64,000 bases of DNA from Palsa-1400 sp036501625 (GTDB taxonomy: Bacteria; Verrucomicrobiota; Verrucomicrobiia; Limisphaerales; Palsa-1400), in assembly GCA_036501625.1 (NCBI GenBank), contig DASXZY010000048.1:1-64000 (forward strand). The letters are read 5' to 3'. The notes under the pieces were generated by a model. That model ran no database searches. It was not told the origin of the DNA and saw nothing but the letters and a program-made list of their open reading frames with translations. Positions within the stretch are counted from its first letter, which is position 1; each line of letters begins with the position of its first letter. Shown here one piece after another: positions 33,738 to 41,043 of this stretch. The translations under genes were made by a program, and so were the position numbers.

Positions 33738-33765
33738 AGGCACACTGTCCTATGACAGTATGTCA
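33738..33765 (+). repeat. Palindromic repeat, array 2 copy 4
   Basis: GGCACACTGTC, CTAT, GACAGTATGTCA. Core at 33747-33756, 200 bases before the leuC start. Confidence 0.8.
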
Positions 33766-33964
33766 ATTCGACAATTTCATTAGGAGCGATGGTTTTGGAT
33801 TTCTTCGCGTATTCTGGGCCGGCCTGCGGCGATCGTCCGCGCACGGTTTTATCTTTCCAAAGCGCATGGACATGGTTCCACAGCGGTGGCGCGATCGTGT
33901 TACAATCTGGTTGCGTTTCGCGGTTGCGGCGTGGCGGCCAATCGGGTAATCTGCTCGCATCGGT

Positions 33965-35335
33965 ATGACACTAACTGAAAAACTACTGGCACGCGCGGCG
34001 GGAAAAAGCTCCGTGCAGGCGGGCGATAATGTCTGGGTCAAGGCGGATATCCTCATGACCCACGATGTCTGCGGCCCCGGAACCATCGGCGTCTTTAAAC
34101 GTGAGTTCGGCCCCAAGGCCAAAGTTTGGGACCGCCACAAAGTGGTCATTATTCCCGACCATTACATTTTTACTTCGGATTCCAAATCAAATCGGAACGT
34201 CGATATTCTGCGGGATTTCGTCCGTGAGCAGGACATCCCCTACTTCTACGATGTCATCGACGACGCCAATGGCTCTTGGAAATTTGATTCGGGCAAAGGT
34301 CCGCTGCTCCGGCAATACGGCTCTCATTACGCGGGAGTCTGCCACACGGCCCTGCCGCAAAAGGGCCACACCCGTCCCGGCGAAATTCTTTTTGGCACCG
34401 ATTCCCATACTTGCATGGCGGGCGCGTTCAATGAATTCGCCACCGGCATCGGCAACACCGACGCCGGCTTTGTCATGGGCACGGGCAAATTGCTGCTCAG
34501 AGTCCCGGAAACGATGCACTTCCGCCTGGAAGGCAAGCTCCAGCCGGGCGTGATGGCCAAGGATGTCATTTTGCATTGCATCGGGGAAATCGGGTTCGAT
34601 GGCGCGACCTATCGCGCGATGCAATTTGACGGCGATGGTGTCAAACATTTATCGATGGACGACCGGATGACCATCGCCAACATGGCCATCGAAGCGGGCG
34701 GCAAGAATGGAATCTTTGAATTCGATGACCAGACGCGGGCGGCGGTTGATGCCCGCTGCCGTCTCAATGGCACCCGCCAAACCTACGAACCCGTGGAGCG
34801 CGATCGGGACGAAAAATTTGTTTATGAACTGACGGTTGATCTTTCCAAACTGGAACCGACCGTCGCCTGCCACCCGGATCCGGGCCAGCGCAAATTGGCG
34901 CGGCAAATGGGCGAAACGCGGCTGGACCGTGCCTATGTCGGCTCCTGCACCGGAGGCAAGACCAGCGATTTCCTGGAATTCGCTCGCGTGCTGCGCGGAA
35001 AGAAAGTCGCCATCGACACCTTTGGAGTGCCAGCTACGCCGGAAATCGTGCATGACCTGCAAACCGCGCGATGGGACGGCAAAACCGTCTGGCAAATTCT
35101 TATCGATGCTGGCGTGCAAATGACCGAAAACGCCGGCTGCGCGGCCTGCCTGGGCGGGCCAGTGGACACATTCGGCCGGATGAACGCACCGATGAAGTGC
35201 ATTAGCGCGACAAATCGCAATTTCCCGGGCCGCATGGGCCACAAGGAGTCGCAAGTGTTTCTCGCGTCGCCGGCAACAGTCGCAGCCAGCGCCCTGACCG
35301 GGCATATTACTGACCCCCGCGAGTATCTGAGTTGA
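33965..35335 (+). CDS. leuC: 3-isopropylmalate dehydratase, large subunit
   Basis: Aconitase-family enzyme of leucine synthesis, 456 residues. It carries V-C-H-T-A-L-P near residue 124, F-G-T-D-S-H-T-C, N-T-D-A-G-F-V-M-G-T-G, and the iron-sulfur cysteines in Y-V-G-S-C-T-G-G-K and G-C-A-A-C-L-G-G. S-A-T-N-R-N-F-P-G-R-M-G is the substrate-binding arginine region. It is the stand-alone large subunit; no leuD, leuB or leuA lies nearby. Homoaconitase-type specificity cannot be excluded from sequence alone. Its TGA overlaps the TTG of the next frame. Confidence 0.9.
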   Translation: MTLTEKLLARAAGKSSVQAGDNVWVKADILMTHDVCGPGTIGVFKREFGPKAKVWDRHKVVIIPDHYIFTSDSKSNRNVDILRDFVREQDIPYFYDVIDDANGSWKFDSGKGPLLRQYGSHYAGVCHTALPQKGHTRPGEILFGTDSHTCMAGAFNEFATGIGNTDAGFVMGTGKLLLRVPETMHFRLEGKLQPGVMAKDVILHCIGEIGFDGATYRAMQFDGDGVKHLSMDDRMTIANMAIEAGGKNGIFEFDDQTRAAVDARCRLNGTRQTYEPVERDRDEKFVYELTVDLSKLEPTVACHPDPGQRKLARQMGETRLDRAYVGSCTGGKTSDFLEFARVLRGKKVAIDTFGVPATPEIVHDLQTARWDGKTVWQILIDAGVQMTENAGCAACLGGPVDTFGRMNAPMKCISATNRNFPGRMGHKESQVFLASPATVAASALTGHITDPREYLS

Positions 35336-37311
35336 AGTCAGCTATTGTGGAACAGGCGAAGGAGGAGGAGGAAATCGGAACGGCCGCGTTGAGCGAGCGC
35401 ATGGATAGTTTCTGCGCGCGGGCCATTCTCGCCATATTCATATTCATCTTGGTTTGGGGGCCGCTGGCATTTGCCGGCAAGACCCCCGGCTCGTTTCTGG
35501 TCATCCAAGGCGCGACCGTCGCGGCTTTGGCGCTGTGGACGGTGCGATTTTGGGTGCAGCGGCCCTTCCGCCTGTTATGGCCGCCAGTCTGCTGGGCGGT
35601 CCTGGCATTCCTCGTTTACGCGCTGGCGCGGTGCCGGTTGGTGGAGGTTGAATACGCAGGCCGTCAACAATGGATTCATGTGCTGGTTTACGGCGCGCTC
35701 TTCTTCCTGGCGATGAACAATCTCAACCGAACTCATTCCGCCACGCAAGTTAGCATTGTGCTTGTCGCGGTGGGATTCGCTTCGGCCCTGCTGGCGGTGT
35801 TTCAATTTGCTTCGCATTATCAAAGAGTCTGGGGGATGTCTCTGGACCAGTATTATTGGGACCGAGGCAGCGGCGGGTTTTTGAATCCGGACCATTTGGC
35901 CGATTTCCTTTGCATCACCGTTCCGCTGGCGCTGGCTTATGCGATTATGGGCCGGGTTTCGGCCATCAGCCGGGTATTGCTGGCGTACGCGGCAGTGGGG
36001 ATGCTGGCGGGAGTCGTGGTGTCTGTTTCGCGTGGAGGTATTGCGGTTGCGATCGTCATGCTGGCCCTTTTTTGCGCGGCGCTCTTCGCCAGCAAGGATT
36101 TCTGGAAGCAGGCTCTGATATTGCTGTGTGTTTTGACGGCGCTGGCACTGGGGGCGGCGACTCAGTTTGATTCAATCCAAAAGAGATTTCAGGCGGCGGT
36201 CGCTCATGGAACAAAAGGCGACGAGCGGCCCCTCTATTGGGAGGGCGCGCTTAAGTTGTTCGAGCGCGCTCCCCTCTTGGGCGTCGGGCCGGGGCATTTT
36301 GACGTCGAATTCCCATCCGTCCGGAATTGGAGGGTGCAAGACCGCCCGAATTACGCCCATAATGATTACCTCAACACGCTATGCGACTGGGGCATCCTCG
36401 GCCTTGGCATTATTGCGGCGGCTTGCGGACTGCTGGTTTGGGTGGCGCGCCAGGCCTGGCAAGGCTCGCGCCGCAGTTCCGCGCGCGATTCCAAGATGAG
36501 CGACCGCTCCGCGTTTGTGGTGGGCGCGTCGGTGGCGTTGCTGGCCGTCATGGTGCATTGCGTCGTGGAATACAACATGCATGTCCCCGCGCTGGCCATT
36601 GCGGTGATCACATTGATGGCGCTGCTGGCCGCGCAAGTTCGATTTGCCACGGAACGATATTGGAGGAACCCCGGCCGGCATGGAAAAATCCTCTTGACTA
36701 CAGTTTCAGCGGCGGCCATATTCTATTTGACCTTCCAGGGCGCGCGCAAGGGAACCGAAGTGTATTGGCGGAACCAAGCCATGGCCGCGGACACTCCGCC
36801 AGCCTCGACCCTGGCCTTTCTCGCCAAGGCCCACGAAGCGCAGCCGATGGACTGGGAACTGGATTACAAAATGGGCGAAGGCCTGTGGCTGTTAAGCCTC
36901 CAGGAAGATCCGGATTATCTCGACCGTGCCAAACAAGCCTTCGACTGGTACGACAAGACCGCCAAGTTGAATCCCTATGACGGCTACGCCCCGGTGGGTT
37001 GCGGCATGTGCCTGGACCGAATGGGAAAAGTGCGGGAGGCGACGCCTTTTTTTCGGACGGCCATCACCAAGGACCCGCACAACTGCCAGATCAATCTCGA
37101 AGTGGGCCGTCATTGCATCGCGCTGGGCGAATTGGATGCCGCCTGGAAATGGGTCCAGGCTGGCAACCGATGGGCCGCGACAGCCGTGGCCAACGCGGAA
37201 TCGATGAGGCTTTACGAACTTATGCGCGATCCGCTGTGGGTGGCCGGGGCCAAGCTGCCGGGCGCGGAGAAATTGCCGGCGAATGATCCTCTGCTCAAAG
37301 GCCCGGATTAG
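35332..37311 (+). CDS. O-antigen ligase-like membrane protein with C-terminal TPR domain
   Basis: A protein of up to 659 residues. About ten to twelve membrane helices (30-465) carry a Wzy/WaaL-type segment: G-S-G-G-F-L-N-P-D-H-L-A-D-F, then P-L-L-G-V-G-P-G-H-F and N-Y-A-H-N-D-Y-L-N-T-L-C-D-W-G-I-L-G. The last of these is the family's conserved H-N-x-Y-L motif. Residues about 490-645 form a soluble tetratricopeptide-like region. It would polymerise or ligate a surface glycan in the outer leaflet of the inner membrane. The start is uncertain: TTG at 35332 overlaps the leuC stop, and ATG at 35401 gives 636 residues. A purine-rich GGAGGAGG at about 35361 lies between the two. Confidence 0.8.
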   Translation: MKSAIVEQAKEEEEIGTAALSERMDSFCARAILAIFIFILVWGPLAFAGKTPGSFLVIQGATVAALALWTVRFWVQRPFRLLWPPVCWAVLAFLVYALARCRLVEVEYAGRQQWIHVLVYGALFFLAMNNLNRTHSATQVSIVLVAVGFASALLAVFQFASHYQRVWGMSLDQYYWDRGSGGFLNPDHLADFLCITVPLALAYAIMGRVSAISRVLLAYAAVGMLAGVVVSVSRGGIAVAIVMLALFCAALFASKDFWKQALILLCVLTALALGAATQFDSIQKRFQAAVAHGTKGDERPLYWEGALKLFERAPLLGVGPGHFDVEFPSVRNWRVQDRPNYAHNDYLNTLCDWGILGLGIIAAACGLLVWVARQAWQGSRRSSARDSKMSDRSAFVVGASVALLAVMVHCVVEYNMHVPALAIAVITLMALLAAQVRFATERYWRNPGRHGKILLTTVSAAAIFYLTFQGARKGTEVYWRNQAMAADTPPASTLAFLAKAHEAQPMDWELDYKMGEGLWLLSLQEDPDYLDRAKQAFDWYDKTAKLNPYDGYAPVGCGMCLDRMGKVREATPFFRTAITKDPHNCQINLEVGRHCIALGELDAAWKWVQAGNRWAATAVANAESMRLYELMRDPLWVAGAKLPGAEKLPANDPLLKGPD

Positions 37312-37342
37312 AACCCATCCCCTATTTATGAGATGGGTTCTA
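37309..37342 (+). terminator. Hairpin directly after the ligase/TPR gene
   Basis: A perfect 11-bp inverted repeat, TAGAACCCATC (37309-37319) and GATGGGTTCTA (37332-37342), with a 12-base loop. It starts at the stop codon of the upstream gene. No T-tract follows, so termination strength is uncertain. Confidence 0.5.
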
Positions 37343-37419
37343 GCTTGCATTCAATCCGTTCTGGCCCCATGCTGGCCGCGATATATAATGAAACAATCCG
37401 ACCTCGTGCATCCACATAA

Positions 37420-39039
37420 ATGAGCGCGCCCCCAGAACCAGAGTTTGACCTGGAAAAGCTTTTCTTGCCCGCCTGGGCTCAGGACTCGAACCAAGTTAAT
37501 CGTTACGCCAATTTCGCCGGTGACGACCGCCCCGAACGCAAATATGACGGCGACCGCCCCGGCCGCCGGCCGCCGCGCCGCGATCATCCAGGCGGACCAA
37601 GGCCGGGCGGAGCAAGACCTGGCGGACGGCGTCCCGAAGGCGGATCGCGTGAAGGACGCCGCCCGGATTCTCGTCCGCAGCACGGACAAGGCCGTCCTCC
37701 GCAACCGGAGCCGCTGCCGCCGCTGCCGGTAACTGTGTCGATCCTGGCCGAAGAGAAGGGATCGGAATCGCTGGCGCGGCAGATTCGGGCCACGGGCCGG
37801 GCCTATCCGTTGTTTGACATTGCTCAATTGATCTTGCAGAAGCCGGAACGGCACATGGTCAAATTTGAAGTCAAGAAGAATTCGGAGGGGAAGCCGCTTC
37901 AGCCGCTCTTCCTCTGCGCGCTGGATGACTCGCTTTGGCTTTCCGAGGACGAAGCCGTCCAGCATGTGCTGGCACGCCACTTCCAGACCTTTTACCAAAT
38001 TGAGCGAACCGCGACCGAGCCGCCCCGCGGCACCTACACCTTCGTGGCCCAATGCGGCTTGAGCGGAAAAATTCTCGGCCCGCCCAATTATCACGATTAC
38101 CAGGCGCAATTGCATAAATTGCACACAGAACGCTTCGCGCGCATGCCCTTTGAGGCCTTCAAGGCGCGCGTGAAGATCGTCAAGGACGAGGCGATCGTCA
38201 AACAATGGATTGAAGATCGCAGCTTCAAGAACGAATACAACTGCCTAAACGTGACTGAGCCGAAGAAATTAGGGAGCCGTGACGAAGTGGCCCGGCATTT
38301 TCGCGAAGTTCACATGGCGAACATCATCAAGCCAGTGGACAGCCACACTTTCACCGGCGCCGCCGCGCGGGAGCAGCGCTCGCCCGGATTGCAGCGTGCG
38401 GTGCGGGCCGCCTGGGAAGACCAGCGGCGTTTTCCGCTGCAACTGGCCATGGCCTTGAGCCAGCAATTCGCGGGGCACGGCTTGCAATTCTTTAAGGTCA
38501 ACCGCACGGTGACGCACGTCTCGGTCGCGCGCCCCTATTATCTCGACATGGAAGCGACGCCAGTATCCGAAGGAGTGCGGCGCATTGTCGAGTTCATCAA
38601 TACTCATCCAAAATCCACGCGGCGAAAATTGATGGAAGCATTGGCCCCAGCGCCAGCTCCCGCGCCAGCGCCGGCGGCCCCCCCCGCTGAAGGCGCAACC
38701 GCAGTCCCAGCCGCGCCCGCCGCTGAACCCGCCGCTCTGCCACCGGAACAAACCGCGATCGCGAGTGATTTGCATTGGCTGATCCACGAAGGGCATGTCA
38801 TTGAATTTGCCAACGGCCTTCTAGAAACCGCCAAGAAACCTCAGCCCAAACCGCCCAAACCTGAAAAAGCGGCCGGCCCAGCCGGAACGCCCGGGGCGGC
38901 CGCAGCCGCTGTGGTTGAATCATCCGAACCCGCCGCCCCGGCTGCCATTGAAGTTGAGGGCGAAGTCACCACGGAACCCATGGTGGAGGCTCCCCCGGAA
39001 GAGACCGCCGCGCCACCGCCCTCGGAAACTCCCGGTTGA
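37420..39039 (+). CDS. RG/P-rich protein of unknown function
   Basis: A 539-residue protein, apparently cytoplasmic. Residues 1-20 are a conserved-looking head (E-F-D-L-E-K-L-F-L-P-A-W-A). About 36-100 is an Arg/Gly/Pro-rich disordered segment of the kind seen in RNA-binding proteins. Residues about 103-400 are a folded core with F-V-A-Q-C-G-L-S-G-K-I-L-G-P-P-N-Y-H-D-Y and F-K-N-E-Y-N-C-L-N. About 400-539 is Ala/Pro/Glu-rich and acidic. I do not recognise the family. The R/G-rich head and basic core make nucleic-acid binding a reasonable guess, no more. It follows the hairpin after the ligase gene and is convergent with the GNAT gene. Confidence 0.7.
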   Translation: MSAPPEPEFDLEKLFLPAWAQDSNQVNRYANFAGDDRPERKYDGDRPGRRPPRRDHPGGPRPGGARPGGRRPEGGSREGRRPDSRPQHGQGRPPQPEPLPPLPVTVSILAEEKGSESLARQIRATGRAYPLFDIAQLILQKPERHMVKFEVKKNSEGKPLQPLFLCALDDSLWLSEDEAVQHVLARHFQTFYQIERTATEPPRGTYTFVAQCGLSGKILGPPNYHDYQAQLHKLHTERFARMPFEAFKARVKIVKDEAIVKQWIEDRSFKNEYNCLNVTEPKKLGSRDEVARHFREVHMANIIKPVDSHTFTGAAAREQRSPGLQRAVRAAWEDQRRFPLQLAMALSQQFAGHGLQFFKVNRTVTHVSVARPYYLDMEATPVSEGVRRIVEFINTHPKSTRRKLMEALAPAPAPAPAPAAPPAEGATAVPAAPAAEPAALPPEQTAIASDLHWLIHEGHVIEFANGLLETAKKPQPKPPKPEKAAGPAGTPGAAAAAVVESSEPAAPAAIEVEGEVTTEPMVEAPPEETAAPPPSETPG

Positions 39040-39046
39040 ATTGCTT

Positions 39047-39541
39047 TTACGGCGGAAGCGCTTCCCCCTGCCATTCCATTCGGTCGCGCACACCGTCGCC
39101 GCCCGTTTTGGCGAAGCCCAACCGCTGGTATAAACGGGCCGCGCGATGGTTTGTCAGGACGCTGAGTTGAACCCGCTTTTTGGCGGCGGCAGCTTCGCGC
39201 TGGAGGCCTTGCACGAGCGCGGTGCCGATGCCCGCGCCGCGCCAAGCCGGCAAAAGGGCGATATCAACCAGGCGAAATTCGTGCTGCGCGCGATCAACCA
39301 CGATGCGGCCAATGGCCTGCCCGGCGGACATGACGATGGCGAATTCCGCGGCAGGAGAATCCGCGCGCTGGCCGCGCTGCTGGGCGTGGAATTGCATTCT
39401 AAGGAAGGCTGTGCGCATTTCGGGGGGCCAGTCCACGGCTTCCATTTCCTCCTTGCGCGTGCTGATGTAAACTTCCAACAAGAACAGTTCGTCCTCCGGC
39501 TTTTCGGGCCGCAAACAAATGTCAGCTAGATGAACTGCCAT
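39047..39541 (-). CDS. GNAT-family N-acetyltransferase
   Basis: A 164-residue acetyl-CoA-dependent N-acyltransferase. The acetyl-CoA binding motif A is L-L-P-A-W-R-G-A-G-I-G-T-A-L-V, preceded by the beta-4 strand R-L-V-D-I-A-L. Motif B is N-H-R-A-A-R-L-Y-Q-R-L-G-F. The start at 39541 gives M-A-V-H-L-A-D-I-C-L-R-P, the typical N-terminal strand. Substrate unknown. It is convergent with the RG-rich gene, 7 bases apart. Confidence 0.85.
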   Translation of the reverse strand: MAVHLADICLRPEKPEDELFLLEVYISTRKEEMEAVDWPPEMRTAFLRMQFHAQQRGQRADSPAAEFAIVMSAGQAIGRIVVDRAQHEFRLVDIALLPAWRGAGIGTALVQGLQREAAAAKKRVQLSVLTNHRAARLYQRLGFAKTGGDGVRDRMEWQGEALPP

Positions 39542-39740
39542 ATAACGCTGCCGGCACCTGGCCGCGATGACGGCGCGTCGGGATTCATTTCCATAACGTT
39601 CGCATAGAATAGGAGCGGCCGCCACGATTGCTCAACTGGAAAAGTCTGAAAAAATTTGGCGCGGTCCGCGGCGCCCCTTTTGGAAAAAGGCGCCGCGAAT
39701 TTCCGCTTTCCTTTTGGCATAACTATGTTATAGATGCGGT

Positions 39741-40463
39741 GTGGCCGTCGAAGCAAGCCAGAGTGTAGTTTACAGTATCTGGGCCGCGGACAATATCGTC
39801 TATGGCCCGGTGGAGTTGCCTGCATTGATCGGCTGGGTGAAGGACGAACGGGTTTTGACGGACACCTGGGTTTTCGACGGCCAGAACGACCGTTGGCGCA
39901 AAGCGGCCAGCCTGCCCGAACTGGCGCTATTCTTCCGCAAGAAAAACGACGGCAGCGCGGCCGGGGCTGCAACAGGATTTTCCATCGGCGATTCGGATAT
40001 CACGCCCGGCATGTTGCGCCGGGTCAAGGCCCTGGCCGAGTTGAGTGACGACCAGTTGGGGCGGTTCGTCAATTACATGGAGGCCCAGACGGCGCGGCAA
40101 TGGTCGCAGATCGTCAAACAAGGGGATCCCGACGATGGCATGTACCTGGTACTGGATGGCGAATTGCGGGTGCGGCTGATGATTGGCGGCAAAGAAACCA
40201 TCCTGGCCACACTCGGTCCCGGCGAATGTTTTGGCGAGATCGCCTTATTTGACCAAGGCCCGCGATCGGCCGACGTGCTGGCCAACAAGGACAGCATTTT
40301 GCTCAAAATATCCTCCGAAGCATTTGACAAGCTGCGCCGCGAGGCGCCGGAGTTGTCCGCTCCGATCCTGTTTGCCATTAGCAAGACCCTGGCAGCCCGG
40401 ATTCGCGCGGACAATAAACGAATCAAGGACTCCGTGACCTTCGCCCGCGCCGCCGGCCATTGA
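39741..40463 (+). CDS. GYF_2-domain plus cyclic-nucleotide-binding-domain protein
   Basis: A 240-residue protein joining two small domains. Residues about 8-65 are a GYF_2-type domain (Y-S-I-W-A-A-D-N-I-V-Y-G-P-V-E-L-P-A-L-I-G-W-V), usually a protein-binding module. Residues about 105-225 are a cNMP-binding (CRP-like) domain with the phosphate-binding cassette G-E-C-F-G-E-I-A-L-F-D-Q-G-P-R-S-A. There is no DNA-binding helix-turn-helix, so it is a cytoplasmic signalling or scaffold protein rather than a CRP regulator. The start is GTG at 39741. It is 200 bases upstream of glnB but ahead of the sigma-54 promoter, so probably in a separate transcript. Confidence 0.85.
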   Translation: MAVEASQSVVYSIWAADNIVYGPVELPALIGWVKDERVLTDTWVFDGQNDRWRKAASLPELALFFRKKNDGSAAGAATGFSIGDSDITPGMLRRVKALAELSDDQLGRFVNYMEAQTARQWSQIVKQGDPDDGMYLVLDGELRVRLMIGGKETILATLGPGECFGEIALFDQGPRSADVLANKDSILLKISSEAFDKLRREAPELSAPILFAISKTLAARIRADNKRIKDSVTFARAAGH

Positions 40464-40606
40464 CCACGCAAGGTGGCATTTTAAGCAACTTGCGCAGAAA
40501 GCGACAATTCCGCGTTTGGTTTTCATTTTGGCACCGCTTCCGGCGACATCGCAAGTGGTTGATCTATAGACGCTTGGAACTTAGGGCTTGCCTTTTTTTC
40601 CAGCTA

Positions 40607-40622
40607 TGGCATCGGCTTTGCT
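40607..40622 (+). promoter_or_regulatory. Sigma-54 (RpoN) promoter upstream of glnB-amtB
   Basis: TGGCAT (40607-40612), a 5-base spacer, then TTGCT (40618-40622). This matches the -24/-12 consensus TGGCAY-N5-TTGCW at every specified position. The predicted start site is about 11-12 bases further on, about 30 bases before the glnB ATG. Sigma-54 control by an NtrC-type activator is the usual arrangement for glnK/glnB-amtB operons. Confidence 0.75.
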
Positions 40623-40664
40623 GTGATGGGTTTGTCCAATCAAGGGCGCCCAGCTTGTAATCTA

Positions 40665-41003
40665 ATGAAAAAAATTGAAGCGATTATTAAACCATTCAAA
40701 CTGGAGGAAGTGAAGGACGCCCTGAGCCAAATAGGAATCGAGGGCATGACCGTCAGCGAAGTGAAAGGCTTCGGGCGGCAAAAAGGACACACTGAAATTT
40801 ATCGCGGCAGTGAGTACAAAGTTGATTTTCTGCCCAAGATCAAGATCGAGATCGTTCTGCCTGACGCCAATGTGGATGGCGCGGTTGGGGCCATTGTCAG
40901 TTCGGCCAAGACTGGCAAGATCGGAGATGGAAAGGTATTCGTATCGGATGTCGAAGAAATCATTCGCATCCGCACCGAAGAAAAAGGTGACGCAGCCATC
41001 TAA
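40665..41003 (+). CDS. glnB: Nitrogen regulatory protein P-II
   Basis: A 112-residue P-II signal protein that senses ATP/ADP and 2-oxoglutarate. It starts M-K-K-I-E-A-I-I-K-P-F-K. It has the T-loop G-R-Q-K-G-H-T-E-I-Y-R-G-S-E-Y51-K-V-D-F-L-P-K with the uridylylation-site tyrosine, and the B-loop T-G-K-I-G-D-G-K-V-F-V. Linkage to amtB (41 bases downstream) suggests a GlnK-type role of blocking the ammonium channel. The ATG at 40665 is the conserved start. Confidence 0.95.
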   Translation: MKKIEAIIKPFKLEEVKDALSQIGIEGMTVSEVKGFGRQKGHTEIYRGSEYKVDFLPKIKIEIVLPDANVDGAVGAIVSSAKTGKIGDGKVFVSDVEEIIRIRTEEKGDAAI

Positions 41004-41043
41004 CCAGCCAACCATAAACGAACCCATCCCCGTTGAGGCCTTT

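Larger units (their letters stand above)
33199..33964 (+). repeat. Intergenic palindrome array 2 (about 158-bp period)
   Basis: The 766-base gap between the GH43 gene and leuC holds four copies of the palindrome with core positions 33271, 33428, 33589 and 33747. The intervals are 157, 161 and 158 bases. The sequences between copies are mostly unrelated to each other. All copies have the same loop orientation as in array 1. No gene is recognised. The leuC promoter must lie within the last 200 bases, but no clear boxes are seen. Confidence 0.75.

Noticed and set aside
33262..33765. CRISPR array
   Set aside because: The spacing of about 158 bases is far longer than CRISPR spacers, repeats are imperfect and no cas genes are present.
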